Shown here: positions 34,712 to 48,376 of the stretch, one piece after another | How positions within the stretch are numbered: the stretch's first letter is position 1 | Layout of the letters: the number at the start of each line of letters is the position of its first letter | Made by a program: the position numbers and the translations under genes | From: Grifola frondosa | Lineage: Eukaryota > Basidiomycota > Agaricomycetes > Polyporales > Grifolaceae | Direction: 5' to 3' | Length of the DNA: 64,000 bases | Assembly (NCBI GenBank): GCA_001683735.1 | Contig: LUGG01000015.1 | Location: forward strand, 1,116,001-1,180,000 | The notes under the pieces: generated by a model | Databases searched by the model: none | Told to the model about the DNA's origin: nothing | What the model saw: the letters and a program-made list of their open reading frames with translations, nothing else

Positions 34712-37505
34712 TATTCTTGCCCTTGTTAAAATGTTTCTTGGCAGGCTTTGTAGTAACTTGTGTCATCTAGTCCCAATATGATGTTTACGACCTAGAAGTT
34801 AAGTGCAAGAAAGATATTGGTTTTCTTTCACCATGTAAAGTTTTTCATATTGTCCTTATTGTGCACTCACTTGTTCAACATAGTAGTATCTGTTCATTAA
34901 TAGCAGTTCAAGTGGAGATATTTGCAGGGGGTGTCATCTCCATTGCAGAATTTAATTGAATGACAAAAATGATAGAATCAGTAGGGAGAGAGGTATGTAG
35001 AAGTCTCATCAGGCTCCAGATTATCATGGTCATCCATTATCTGTCTCAGCAGTGTCTGAACATAATTATTTTGTCACTATTTTCACTTGGACATAAGTTA
35101 AAAGTATGTTAAACCAGATTCTTATGCAATAAAGGATGTTGAGCTTTATTTTGACCTGACATTCATTGCTAGGCTAGCAGAACTTTGTGAGAGATCAGTC
35201 TTTAATGATGATAATGCTGTGTTTTTAGTCATTATGCTATCAAAATTATTGTATATCATTTGAAAGATATTTTTTCTAATTGTGATTTGCTTTGCAGACA
35301 GTTTAAATAATATAAACATATCTTAAAATATATTAATACTTACTCAGCTTTTGTAATATTAAACCACTAATCTTCTTCAGGTCCAACACATTTTTCAAGT
35401 ACATACATGTTAACAGTGCCTAAAAAAGTATTAAATAGTTGTTAACAAGAATCTGTAAGAATTAATTTAAAATGTCAAAAATGCAATATTCCTTCATTCT
35501 AAGTGTCAGCTCATATACTGAGACCTTCACCATTAATTTCAAAAACTCCATAAGACAATGATTGCTGTAAAGGATGTGTGACTTGCTATAATGCAAAAAG
35601 CAAGATGTCTATATTAGTACTGTCTGAGGTCAGATACCAAGTCACCCTGAGAAGTGGGTCATTTTAAGATTTTAAGAATTTTCTCAAATTCTGACATTCT
35701 TGAACAAAATTTTTAATCATAGTTCAGAGTAAACATACTATATATAACACACTGAAATTTTGGATAAATTTGACTGAAGATTTATGGAAATATAAGACAA
35801 TAAATAAAGGAATCAGAAGTTCCAGCACAAATTTTGCATATTTTGATAGTCTCTCATCTTTTCACCCTCATCTTCTGCTCTAACTTGTATCCTTAGATAT
35901 TTTATATAACTCTCATAAACACAGAAATGCAGCCCAAATTTTCAGCAAGTAAATTGGTTTTTATAAGTGACACTATCCAGATTTGAAAGTCTCTGCAAAA
36001 ATATTTATAGTATATATAATAGAGAAAAAGATATAAAATAAATTACAAGTGCTATCAAGGACATGTTACTTTAAGTCCATACATTTTTACAGTCCAAAAA
36101 GTTAAATATTAAGAGGAAATTTTGATGACAAACTAGAATAATCTGTTACTAGGTTTTATACAGTACATAAATTGAGCACAGTGAGCTAAAATATGTTTGT
36201 AATAAGTAAATAAAAATCCAAAATGCATGGTGAGATATCTTATGCTCAATATTGTTGAGCATAACATGAGCATTGCAATATGTACATAGAAGAGTGTTGT
36301 GCAGTATGAAGGCTTCATCACTAGTGTTGCCATGGCTTAGTCATATCTGTTTCAGCTTTTTGGATATTCTGACATGAGTTTTGCAGATAATGATATGATC
36401 TTAATTGAAATTAATAGCTAAGATATATATGTATTGGAATGTAACACAATTATTTGCATAATTATATTTGTTATGTTCCAAATTCAAATACATTGGTAAT
36501 AAAGCTGACTAAAAAGTTGGACTTTGCAATTGGCTTTTTGGCCATATCTTCATCAATACAAGGTATGACATTTTGACCTTTGGATATCTATGCCATTATA
36601 TCTAGGCTACAAATTGAATGTGAGATCACTGTTATATTTGAAAAACTGCACACATTATGAGTCATATATCATTTAGGCCTGACTTAGCTGCAGCAACACT
36701 ATTCATCATGTGATGATCAGTGCTGTTTTTCATTCCTTTGAGTGAGCAAATATCTCTTTTGCAATCTCTGGGTTTGATATGCAAGTGCACCTTTTATTAC
36801 TGAGAAGATCTACAATAATATCAGCCCTAATATAATGTGAGTATTTTGTACATACCGTCATAATGCTTCTTCACCTCCTAGCTTAAAGATATATTTCATC
36901 AGTTTACCTTCTGCTGCATGAAAATTATTCAAGATTATTATATAATTATCTTGAGATAGTTATTGATGTTATGCATGTCAAACTATTTTGCACATGTGCA
37001 GTCTGCTGCAATATTGTCTCTTTAGCTTTTGCAAGGGTTTTATGATACATGTCTTCCTCCATAGCATAAGGGATGTCTTTTTTACTGATATGGATTTTAG
37101 AGCCTTTTATTTTTTGTATAACCATGATGAATGGATTTGTTTTATGAGTACATTTTTGCAAGACTTGAATGTTTGAAAACATTGCAGGCCCTCTGATGAG
37201 AGTGTCATTGAGCCATGTTCTATGGAAGGGGAAGTTTAATTAATAAGTGTATAGTGATAAACAATAGAGAAAAGCACTCAACATGAAAAAAATTCTGCAT
37301 GTGATGTAAAGATGTACATATATAGGGCAAAACATACCCTACAGCTTCAGAAGAAGAACAATGTTCCATGAGTATGTAACAGTAGCAACAGATATACCTT
37401 GTGATGTAAAAATATTTTATAAATTTCTTGACAGAGACTTGATTTTAGAAGGTCATTACTTCACATGGGTGAATATGATTGATGAGGAAAAAATAATTGA
37501 TTTTC
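34712..37505. other. long AT-rich region without genes
   Basis: This region has very low GC and almost no CpG. Only frames of about 60-80 codons occur (for example 36133-36333 and 36946-37182, minus strand). Nothing recognisable was found. Confidence 0.55.
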
Positions 37506-37993
37506 TATTCTAAAATATTATATATAATCTTTTTTCACCCTTTTAATTATATGTCTATCTTTGTAGAGTGCTAAACTTATTGTTTAAACTATTCATTATT
37601 AATTCATCCATTATACATTATAAGTTAATAATTATAGAAATATAGTATAGATCATCCATCATCCACATCTAGACATTAAAGCACATGATTTAACTAATAT
37701 ATTAGCATTTTTATATGACCATTAAATATTGAATATTTAAGTATTTCAGTAACACTTATTCTAAAATATTATAGATAATCTTCTCCTGCTGTCCCTACAA
37801 GATGTCTGTCTTTGCAAAGTGTCAAACTTATTATCTAAACTATTGATTGTTACTTCATCTTTATACATTATAAATAAGCAGCTGTAAAATTATAGTATAG
37901 ATCATTGACATCTACAAATTAATACATGTTCAACCAATACACTAACATTTTTACAAGTTAATATAATAAGACATTCAAATTTTAGTGATTGAT
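37506..37993 (-). repeat. two tandem copies of a Helitron-end-like repeat
   Basis: Units at about 37506-37757 and 37758-37993 each begin TTCTAAAATATTATA and contain TATACATTATAA and TATAGTATAGATCAT. Inverted, the same order of motifs appears at 63780-63960, downstream of the Helitron coding region. Related partial copies end the repeats at 40019-40560 and 50089-50643. They are interpreted as 3' ends of non-autonomous Helitron relatives. Confidence 0.5.
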
Positions 37994-39181
37994 ATTAGAT
38001 CTTAAAGCTTGATATATACAGCCACACTACTATTTCTCTTTTTAGCTTTATTAAGTTTTATTGCATTCATATTGTTAATTTTCTTGAAAATTTGATGTTC
38101 TGCCTAATTCTACATCATCATTATATCAAGTCTTACCATCTGCCTTGATAATGCTGGATGTAAAGTGAAAATTATCAAAGTATATAATTTCACTTATAGT
38201 TGTGCATTCACAACAGTCCTCCTGTGATCAACCATGAGATTTATAATATATGCAAGTATGCATCATTAGCTGTGAGATCCTAATCATTGCAAAATAGAAA
38301 TAGAAATGTCAATACTTCCTAACATGCCCAGATCTAGCTCTGCCACTGACTTTTTGATACGAACTTCATTTCCCTGATGCTGTATAGTGTGTAAAATTCA
38401 CTGTTTATAATTCACAAATTAAAAGATGTCAAAAAGCAGGAGAACTTGATAAGCTTTCTCTCTTTCTTTTAGTACATTTATTTACCCTGCAATGTCTAAC
38501 TCTGGCAATAGCTCTGTTTTTGATATGAGAACTTTTGTCTATAATGTTCTCAAACTTGAGAAAGTCCATAGAGAACATCATAACTGACAGGGAGATCCAA
38601 GTATTGTAACTGATTTCATTTCTGAATAATGTTTTACTTATTAAATATCAACTAAGCATATATCAAAGGGCTAAAAAAAGAAGGGAAAATCTGCTCCACA
38701 TTCAGAATGATGTGTGAAGATTTTTACAATGATGGTGTTAGCTAATAAACAGAAGCTTGAGATGTTGCTAATAAAGTTCCACAGGTTGTTGATGTCAATC
38801 ACAATAATAAGCTTATATTCATGCAATAAACTTTGTCTTGTATGACTTTAAATGTTCTGAGAGGTTACAGAGATTAAATGTCTTACAGCTGTCAATTTTG
38901 TACATTTACTTTCAAATGAACAAATTTGACAGTTTGCTTTACAAGTTAAAACTTTACAATTTCTTACTCTGCTTCAAGTATTATAAATTAGCAGTTTAAA
39001 TATTAATTGGTGATTTTTAACACTGATTAAAAGTATGCTGTACTGTCAAATGTTGACATGAAAGATTGATAATTATTGTGAGGATGTAACACTTTATTAC
39101 ATTGTTGATTATTTATAATTAAACATAGTATTCTCAGTTGTTTAATATTTACACCAATAATAAACTGCAAAAATCTGACAT
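37994..39181. other. AT-rich, no gene seen
   Basis: No coding frame of note or recognisable repeat end. Confidence 0.5.
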
Positions 39182-39770
39182 TTGAAATACCTTGTAGTTG
39201 CAGAAAGTTATATCACCTTGGTCCACCCTAAAAAGATCAATGTTAATGTCCAACTTGAAGGTAAACATTACTACAATGTCAATTATATGCATGACTTTAA
39301 TTCATTAAATGTTTTAGCATATAAGATCACTGATAACTTATTTACATATATTATACAAGCATCATTAAATAGCTGTAATTGCATTCAATAACAAAATACA
39401 GAAAAAGTATGATAATGAATCCAGGCTACAACTTGAAATACTTTTTGAAAGGGAGTGAAGAATTGTCAATAAGCTATATAATGCTGCCAATCAAGCAAAC
39501 CAGGCTGACATCAAATATGTGCATAATTCTCACTTGATGTTGCTTAAGTTTGGATCTCACTGTATTACAAAATTATGCACATTGTTAATAGCTTTAATAA
39601 TTGTCTTGCTGACTATATAGAAATAACTGAGGATCACATTAATGAGATTATAGGGGCAAAGGTACACTTGATTTTAATTATCCTTGGACATGAATCTCAT
39701 TTTGTTTGTCTTCAGAAAAAGAGCATCATATTTAAGAAGAGTATGAAATTTGTCTTAAATTAACATCTGA
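39182..39770 (+). pseudogene. decayed coding remnant, family unknown
   Basis: Two short plus frames look like parts of one protein: KYLVVAESYITLVHPKKINV (39182-39391) and NCLADYIEITEDHINEIIGA (39575-39763). Between them lies the broken stretch NAANQANQADIKYVHNSHL. I do not recognise it. Confidence 0.25.
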
Positions 39771-40018
39771 AACTACTAATACATTTAGCAGATTCAAGAG
39801 CTGCATACACAATTTTTGACGAAAAAAAGAAGAAATGAGTTTCACTAAGGTCAGCAATGTCTGTTGAAGCTTGTGAAAATTTTTTGTATAGCTAAAAAGC
39901 ATTGAAGATGAGAAGGCAACAAATTTCACTTGAGATTTTGTGCAATCAGATATGTTTAAATCATCATTGAAATATAGATGTTGTGCTTACCATAACAAGT
40001 GTCTCACTTGTCATGCAG

Positions 40019-40560
40019 GTTACGATTGATGAGGAATGAATTAATCATTATTATAGGCGAGGTCCTCAGCCAAATCTTGTAACACACTTTTCATTACATT
40101 AGTTGTGGGAAAGTTTTTTCAATACAAAATTTTGTATCCGTGGGAACAAAATTTCGAGGTTAGGGTTACAGTCCAATACAACCACATAACAACTCTGTTC
40201 TTACTCAGTAAGAAAATTTTGTATGTGAGGTTCTTACTTTTCTTATCGGGTGGCTGAGAAAAACATACAGAGATAAAACATATGTCAAATGCACGTGATC
40301 TTTGTCATGCCTCTAATCGCAAAACAAATGTTTTGCATGATAAAACATAACATAAAACATATGATCAATGTTTTTGGAAGTCAGTATGATGCTATGACAT
40401 ATGTTGCGAAAGGAGAAAAACATATGTGATTATAAATCTGACATATCCCAAAAAGGCAGGAGGTTGGGCGTCTGTCTATGTGAAGTGCTAAACTCATCAT
40501 CTGAACTATTGATTATCAATCCATCTATTATACATTATAAATAAGTAATTATAGAGTTAC
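40019..40560. repeat. repeat R3, copy 1
   Basis: This aligns with 50089-50643 from GTTACGATTGATGAGGAA to ATAGAGTTAC with scattered substitutions. The last roughly 90 bp resemble the Helitron-end motif (inverted). Directly downstream a copy of the modular R2 repeat begins. Confidence 0.75.
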
Positions 40561-40613
40561 CATATTAATGGTTGACATTTATAAATGTGAATGTACAGGT
40601 TGAATTGATGTTA

Positions 40614-41130
40614 TGGAAAACATACCGCATTTGGTATGTTTTGATTTCAGCCACCATATGTTTTTTCCTCCATTCCTCCCTCAATTCTTCACGGATTCTC
40701 TTCATATTAGATTCGTTGGAAAGCGCTCATTTGGTAGTGTTCAAATATATAAATTATTCCTTATTCTATGACAATAAAAACATACCATTCTGGGCAGCCA
40801 CCCCAGAATGTTCTGCTGAATTTCCCCCCCCAAATATTCACCAAATGTCTTGATGTTTTCATCCCTTGGTCGCATATACTTCCTATTTAATGTTCTGAGT
40901 TTTATTTGTCAGAACATGTCACAGAAAATATACCATTTCTGGTGGGTGCAGGCTCAGCCACACCAGAATTCCTCCCCTTGCCTCTCCATCAGTTCTCCAT
41001 CAAATTTCTTCATTTAACATTCCTCTTACTATCATTAATGTACTCTTCAATATTATTTACAATGCAGACCCCCATACCACAATCAATTTTTGTCTCCCCC
41101 TGGTTTGCTGGCTGATATCCACCCCAGATT
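40614..41130 (+). repeat. modular hairpin repeat R2, copy a
   Basis: Successive modules start with AAACATACC, contain a short stem-loop (CATACC...GGTATG; CATTCTGG...CCAGAATG; TTTCTGGTG...CACCAGAA) and end in a CCTCCCTCAAT-like tract. Related copies lie at 41566-42150 (+), 42883-43467 (inverted), 49095-49750 (+) and 54436-54660 (+, partial). Confidence 0.7.
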
Positions 41131-41294
41131 TAGAAATTAATACTGCACCAATTCATGTGTATGAGGAGTCGTCTGAAAGCTAGAATTTACCCGAATAAGA
41201 CGACGTTTACGCGAAATGAATCAGTCCAGTATTCGCCTTGCGGCAGTCAGATGTCTAATGTGCTGAGTAGCCCGGTGGCTGCAATAATGCATAG

Positions 41295-41382
41295 GCCGGT
41301 CTGGACCTATGACCTACTAGCGGTCGTCGACAGGCCAACTTTGGCCCCTTGTTGACCACTAGTATGTCATTGGTCTAGATTC
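41295..41382. repeat. GGTCGTCGAC hairpin family, copy 1
   Basis: An imperfect inverted repeat whose left arm ends GGTCGTCGAC and whose right arm starts GTTGACCACTAG. The outer arm motif GACC-N-ATGAC is shared with copies at 54265-54351 and 54848-54910. Confidence 0.6.
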
Positions 41383-41565
41383 TTCATCAATAAGCACTTT
41401 TTAAGACATTAAATTAAATTCAATTCAAATAATTACAGCCCATGTCAAATGTCAAATATTTGACATATTAATGTCTCCCACTCCCTCATTACTTATATGC
41501 TCATGCTATACATCTACACTCATGCTCACAATCACCACCATACTCATACCATTGTGCTTGCTATA

Positions 41566-42150
41566 TTTGTTTCAGCCACCATATGTTTTTTTCCATATTG
41601 CTTCCTCAATTCTCCACAGAATTTTATGATCTTGAGCTCATCTGAAAGCGATCATTTAGGAGATTTATAATACATTAATAACTTTGTGTGATAGTAAAAT
41701 AAAAACATACCACTCTGGACAATTCCACCAGAATGTTTTCCTGAATTCCTCTCTCAAATCTTTACCAAATCTCTTGATTCATTTATTCCCTTGGTTGCCT
41801 TAATGTTCCATTTGATGTTATAAATTTATCTTGGCAGAATATGTGATGGAAAACATCCATTTCTGGTGGGTGCAGGCTCAGCCACATCAGAATTCCTCCC
41901 CATCCTCCTCCCTCAATACTTCATGGATTCTCTTCATTTAACATTGCCCTTAGTCCTACATATGTGTAGTTCAATTTTGTGTACAGCAGATAGCCACAAA
42001 CAATGATAAAATTTCATCTCCTCCTGCCTTGCTGGCAGAGATCCCTCCTAATTTGGGAAATGAATATTGGACAGAATCTGGAGTGAAGTGCACCCTCTGA
42101 GAGGTGTATTTTATCCTAATAAGGTGATGTTTATGCGGAAAGATTCTGTC
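41566..42150 (+). repeat. left arm of 1.9-kb inverted repeat
   Basis: This 585-bp arm is the near-exact reverse complement of 42883-43467. Only a few differences were seen, such as CTCTCTC versus CTTCTC and TTGAGCTC versus TTGAGGCTC. The content is an R2 copy. The spacer is 732 bp. Confidence 0.85.
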
Positions 42151-42868
42151 CAGTACTCACCTCAGAGCACACAAAGCAGTATTCAGGGGTGGCTGAAGCA
42201 TTTCCTCCATCCTTCCTGAATGGAATTTGCCCCTAATTTCAAACAGACTTTTGTGGTGTATTTCTTTGTATTGGGGCATCATTATGAGCCATACATAATG
42301 CTTATCATAGATGGTCCCATATTGTGAAATCCTTATCAGCTTCCCCTGTAGATTATACAATTGTACTACTACATGAAATATAATAAAAGATCGGATGGAA
42401 GGATAGGATAAAGAAATATAATAGCTTCCAAACAAGTCCAAGATCATAAATATTGATGAGGAATTGAGGGAACCATTGAGGAATCCTGATTCACTGTAGG
42501 TGACTTGAGCCCGGTACAGCAATATGGAGGTTTCAGCCACAATTAGGTATTTGCCTCATATCTCCCCCACTTCCTCATGGATTGTTGTGATATTTATTGT
42601 ATATTGTAGAGCTATATGAGTACTATAACTATAGCACTTTTTATATTTTTAAAGCTCCCAGAAAAATCCTTAGCAGGGGGGTATCACATTTCAGTGTTTG
42701 GGATGCAGCATTATCAAATATGCATCAAATGGTAAGATAGAAGACATGCCTGAGAGATATATACAATGTTAAATGCATACAAAAACAAGCATAAAAAAAG
42801 AGCAACTGAGCAGAAGGATATTGAGTGATCAGTGTGGCAACTGTCACCCAAGATTGTTGTGTATGTCC
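42097..42868 (+). repeat. repeat R4, copy 1 (palindrome spacer)
   Basis: It runs from GTGTATTTTATCCTAATAAG to GGCAACTGTCACCCAAG and aligns as a direct repeat with 43711-44450 at clearly lower identity than the palindrome arms. A minus open frame of 127 aa lies inside but shows no motif. Confidence 0.7.
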
Positions 42869-42882
42869 TGAAGCAAGTACCA

Positions 42883-43467
42883 GACAGAATCTTTCCGCAT
42901 AAACATCACCTTATTAGGATAAAATACACCTCTCAGAGGGTGCACTTCACTCCAGATTCTGTCCAATATTCATTTCCCAAATTAGGAGGGATCTCTGCCA
43001 GCAAGGCAGGAGGAGATGAAATTTTATCATTGTTTGTGGCTATCTGCTGTACACAAAATTGAACTACACATATGTAGGACTAAGGGCAATGTTAAATGAA
43101 GAGAATCCATGAAGTATTGAGGGAGGAGGATGGGGAGGAATTCTGATGTGGCTGAGCCTGCACCCACCAGAAATGGATGTTTTCCATCACATATTCTGCC
43201 AAGATAAATTTATAACATCAAATGGAACATTAAGGCAACCAAGGGAATAAATGAATCAAGAGATTTGGTAAAGATTTGAGAAGGAATTCAGGAAAACATT
43301 CTGGTGGAATTGTCCAGAGTGGTATGTTTTTATTTTACTATCACACAAAGTTATTAATGTATTATAAATCTCCTAAATGATCGCTTTCAGATGAGCCTCA
43401 AGATCATAAAATTCTGTGGAGAATTGAGGAAGCAATATGGAAAAAAACATATGGTGGCTGAAACAAA
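42883..43467 (-). repeat. right arm of 1.9-kb inverted repeat
   Basis: Reverse complement of 41566-42150. It starts GACAGAATCTTTCC and ends GGTGGCTGAAAC. Confidence 0.85.
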
Positions 43468-43601
43468 AACATACCAAATGCGGAATGTTTCTGCAACATA
43501 TGACAAATGTCATAGTACATTCAGAAAGCCTGACATACTCTGCATTTGGAAATACCAATATCATACAAACATACCTAAATATGCTTTCATGTATTTTCTT
43601 A

Positions 43602-43710
43602 TGGCCAGTAAGCTTACTGGCCACTGAGTACTACCTGCTACAGTAGGGCATTGTAATGTGATCTGCAGTAACCAGTGGTAACATTACAATGTTACTACAG
43701 GGATGCCTGC
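43602..43710. repeat. perfect 22-bp palindrome and adjacent hairpin
   Basis: 43602-43623 is a perfect palindrome with half-site TGGCCAGTAAG. Just downstream, CATTGTAATGT and ACATTACAATG form an 11-bp inverted pair with a short spacer. Confidence 0.75.
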
Positions 43711-44450
43711 TGAAAGATGTATTTTATCCTAATAAGGCAGTGTTTACTGTGGAACATTTGGTCTGGTATCCACTTCACAACACACAGAACAGTATTCAGG
43801 TGTGGCTGAAACATTTCCTGCATCCTTTCTAAATGGAATTTGCCCCTAATTTCAAGCAGAATTTTGTGACATATCTCTAGTATTTGAGTATTTTTATGAG
43901 TCACACATCATGCTTATCAAAGATGACCCCATGTGATAAATCCTTATCAGCTGCCTCTGTGAATTATACAATTGCTCTACTACATGAAATGTAATTGAAG
44001 ATCAGATTGCAGGATGTAATGAAGGTATATTATGGCTTAACAAAGCCCATAATCATAAAATATGATGAGAAACTGAGGGAGGTATTGAGGAATCAGCATA
44101 TTTGTCCCTGATTCACCATATAGTATTGAGACTTTAGCCACAATTGGGTATTCTCCTCACATCTCCCCCACTTCCTCATGGATTCTTGTGATATTTATTG
44201 TATATTGTAGGTATATATGACTACTATATATTTGGCACTTTCTATATTTTTAAAGCTGCCAGAAAATTACCTAGCAGGGGGTATCTTATTTCAGTGTTTG
44301 AAATGCAGTATTATCAATTGTGCCTCAAGACTGGTCTGATAAGGGGATACAATGAAAAATGTATACAAAAAAGTATACAAAAAAGGAGCACTTGGATGAA
44401 AGAATATTGGGTGATCAGTGTGGCAACTACCACCCAAGGTTATTGTATGT
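43711..44450 (+). repeat. repeat R4, copy 2
   Basis: Direct repeat of 42097-42868. Part of it recurs inverted at about 49740-50086 (from CTTGGGTGGCAGTTGCC). Confidence 0.7.
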
Positions 44451-44859
44451 CTCCTCTAATCTGAAAGTTCAACATAATAGCCAAACCAGGCATGGCCAGG
44501 TGGCTTAGGCCCACCACAGCTTGCTGTCAAGAAACTCACATTTTTTTGCACAGGAAATGCTAAGAAGGCTATGAAAGGTGTTTGGAATGATGGTTTGAGA
44601 TGGTGAGATGTGCAAAAAAGCAGAATGGTTGAGGATAGCATGCTGGTCAAAGAGAAAAGCATTGAGGAGTACTAGGTGCTTATAAATGTATGCTTGCCTA
44701 GAATGTGAGGTCCAGCAGTCAAGCACTTAGCTCCATATAAAGTGTCTGAGATATTGAGGATGGCTAGCATTGACTAGGTTACTTAAGTAAAGTCTTAGAG
44801 CATTAGTCTAAGGCACACCCAGTGATATAGAGTCAGAACAAATGTGGTGATAGTATGAT

Positions 44860-45891
44860 TCAGACAGTTTCCAGCATTCCATCTTTAACATGCATCCTTT
44901 TTATGCTTTGAGTTGCCAGAGCTTTGTGACAGGGTTCCCATTCATATTTCATAATAGATGTTGGTGTCCAAAGAGTCACAAAACTGGATTTAAAGGTCAG
45001 CAAACTTGGGATAGTCAGTAAGTAGGAGGTCTTGCCTTGAACACATGTTCTGCAGGTGTGATTAAAGTTGAGAAATGGCAATGAAGGGGTAGCAAGGCCC
45101 CAAACAAGTTGGTGATATATTTTCATAGAAGTGAGTTCATCATGTCTGTGGGGGAACACATAGTGGTTGCAGGGCATGTGAAAACCCAGTCTCCAAAGGT
45201 GACAATGCATTTAGAAGGGACTGCAACTTGATAGAAGAGTTCAATATCTCCAATTTTTTGATATGCTTCTCATCCTGTTCTGTGGAGTACCGGCAGCAAA
45301 AATGTAATCAAGGTTAATAGCTCTGCCTGCCAGAAGGTTTGTCCACTTGCATTGGGAAACTCTGGGGCTCTATATAAGTTGAGCAGATTGACTTTTGCAA
45401 GCTTAGGGTCAACAAAGTATTCATGGAGGAGGCAAACTATTTTCTTAACTTCTGGTCTCACTAAGATGCTCTCAATGAAATCTCACATGGCCCAGATGAA
45501 CTTGAAGAGTTTAGTGTATCTGCACTTGCTATCATGATCATTGATTCAGATAAAGATTTGTGTGATTAAGTCAGTCAAGAAGCATTGGCCATGTATTCAA
45601 CAAAGTCATGTTCATGTGCCCCAGTCAGTCTCTAGGGGCCTTGCATCCACTGTTCTCCTGATTGACCTCTTGGAGCATTCCAAGATATGTTTTGAGTGCT
45701 TCATCTGCAGCTCTGAGTGAAGAAAAATTTTCAGTTGAAAGAAGGAGTTCTGAGATGGTGAAAACTGCTTTGGACTTGGATAACTCCTCATGTTTGTAGT
45801 GCTCAACTGCATTGGTGAGGTTGACAAGCAGACTGATGCTGTATTCCATATTTCTCAGACATAGACTGGGTGTAGCTTGCAGTGGCATCAC
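44860..45891 (-). pseudogene. decayed gag-like coding remnant
   Basis: Three minus frames appear in order: NLTNAVEHYKHEELSKSKAV and EALKTYLGMLQEVNQ (45891-45612), VKKIVCLLHEYFVDPKLAKV with NLLNLYRAPEFPNASGQ (45461-45270), and a last segment broken between frames. Together they resemble a retroelement-associated capsid-like protein common in Agaricomycetes. The zinc knuckle expected in such proteins is not visible. Assignment is tentative. Confidence 0.3.
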
Positions 45892-48376
45892 TCATAATGG
45901 TTAGAGGCAGCCTAGAGCTCAAGACAGCATTGGCTTAGTAAATGGGAGTGTTAAATTATGAGTTTAGTGGCTCCAATGCTAAGTACATACCTGTCAAACA
46001 AGTCTGTGACAGGAGATGAAGTTGCAGCTCACCTGATGAATATGAGAGCTGATAGTTGAAAGCAAGCTTGCTAAGCTTCTCTCAACCCTGCTGCATCCAG
46101 GTGAGGGGCTTCCACTGAGAGTTCATGCTGGAGCAGAAATAATGAGTTGCAGTGATACTCTCTTGCCAACTCTGACCTATAAAATACCTAATATGTATTC
46201 TACAAATTGTCAAGTCAGTAGCAATGAGATACAGTGTGAATGGGCTCCCGATTTCTTGCATAAGTTTCTTGCACTAACCTGAATGGTTAATTATACTCAC
46301 AAGTTGCAAGTGAATCATGTGTCTTGGAGGGTTGGAAAATGCAAAACAATATAAAAGGAATGCTTAACAATGTAGTTTCTCCATGTGCTCCATGTATATC
46401 ATGACTAATGAGGTCTTCTTGATCACAGAATTTGCAGTTACAGTTTGTATAACAATCTACACTAGAGTTGCAAGTATCACAGTCCAGTTTTATAGTATAA
46501 GTTGAGTTAAGTGTGAGTATATGCAATTGCAAGTGAAGCTGACAATTTTGAATACTGTACTTGTGGGGAAAACTTGTATCTGGTTCATATCATACTATAC
46601 ATGAATTTTTATAAATTATTTTATGCATCTGAAACAGGAAAAGACCTCAGTATGAATCAAAAGCTGATTGCAAGTGCCTTGCAATGAACATATCCTGTGA
46701 AATATACTAACTAGTAAGAAAAAGGTCAGTGGCAATATTAATGAAGGTCTGGGGTGAAATGTGACACAAGTAAGCTATGAGAAATTGGGGTGAAGGAAAA
46801 TACAGAATATATGGTGGCTGAACTACTACACCTGCTGCATATAGCCATGCACTACACCAGCATGCAAAATATGCAAAGGCACATGGGAGTAGACATGTGG
46901 CCTTCTCAGGGCATCAATTTAAAAGGGAGATGTGTACATCAGGGATATGGTCCAAGATGTGCTGCAAACAATAGTTGCAACATCATATTGATGTGTGGAG
47001 TCATGTGACATGAGTCACTGGGTTTTAAAATTAATCTGAGACTGGGTAAGAGCTAAAAAGACTAGGATCAGATTCGACATGTGTGATCTGCAAGGCAAAT
47101 GCATGTTGGACACTGAACAATTGGGTAGCAAGTATTTGGATGCATCACATGTTGTCATAACAGAGATATGACATATTGCATGAATATTAAGTGTGCAAAG
47201 CATCGAAGCTAACAATAGATGTAATTCGGCTGGCTGTGCATCACAATAAGATATAAGATTATTGCTCAAATGACCTGCAATGATGTAATCACAGATGTAA
47301 TCCTACTGGATTTAAACATAGCTTCTGGAAAATTGTCAGATGTTCAAAATGTGAAAATAATTTAATTTGCATAGCTGAGGCCATCGTATCAGTGGTCACA
47401 TCTGGTAGCCTCTGGCTTCCCTTATCTGGAAGTGTGCTTATGGCAAGGTCCTGGAAAAGGTACCTTGCACCCAACTTTTTGCTGATGAATAACCACATAC
47501 TAGGACCTCAATCGGATTATTCTGGAATGAGTCAGAAGTGGGAGGTGTCTCCACTGCGAAAGGTGAAGTGAAAGATTGGATATGATGATGAGGATGGAGA
47601 GGGAAGGAGGGGTGAAAAGATTCAGCAACTGGATGGGCAGGAAGGACAGTAGGAAGCTGTCAATGGAAAAATGCCTGGAGGACGGCACTAGTCTCAACAA
47701 ATTTATCTTGACTCTGAAATGCCAATTTGTAGTCATTGCCTGGAGAACACAGGACGCATCCCTCCTCCTGAGACTGTTGCATGGTTTCTTTCATAGTGGG
47801 ATGCTTTACACATCTCAGATGGATGCTGGGTATGAAATGGGGATAAAGTGAAACTTTAGAACTGGGGCAGAGTTTGCACAAAGTCAGGCAGAGGAGGGAA
47901 CAAGGCAGGAACACAGTGATGCTACAGGGTGTTCAGCCTTTGTGGTGTAATGAAGAGTACGTGGGAACGTGGATAAGTCCTGTGACATATGAAGGAGGGC
48001 CCTCGGCTCGAATGCCGGAGATGCAGGTGATCTGCGCATATGTGATGATCAGGTTCGAGTTTGCGCAATATATATAAAACGTGCTGGAATACGCAAATTA
48101 ATGCATAGAGGTGGGGCTGGATCATCCTCAGTCCTCAGCACTCTGTCACACATGGATGATCCCATGGGAGAATTTATGGCATCAATTAAGCATGTGCAGA
48201 AACATCAGGGCCTGCAGGAAAAGGGATCGTCGGCAAAGTGGCACAGGAAGAGCCCGTGAGATTGTGCAAATACCAATAAATGTGTTGTATGTGCAAGCCA
48301 CATCTCACAGTCTTCCTCGACTACCCATCACTCAAACACTCCTCGCTAAAACTTTCTGCGCGCTTCTCCACCCGCT
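45892..48376. other. repeat-rich region, no supported gene
   Basis: Frames up to about 90 codons occur on both strands without motifs. CpG increases from about 47.9 kb. A TATATATAAA stretch lies at 48069-48078, about 300 bp before the ATG at 48377. Confidence 0.4.
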
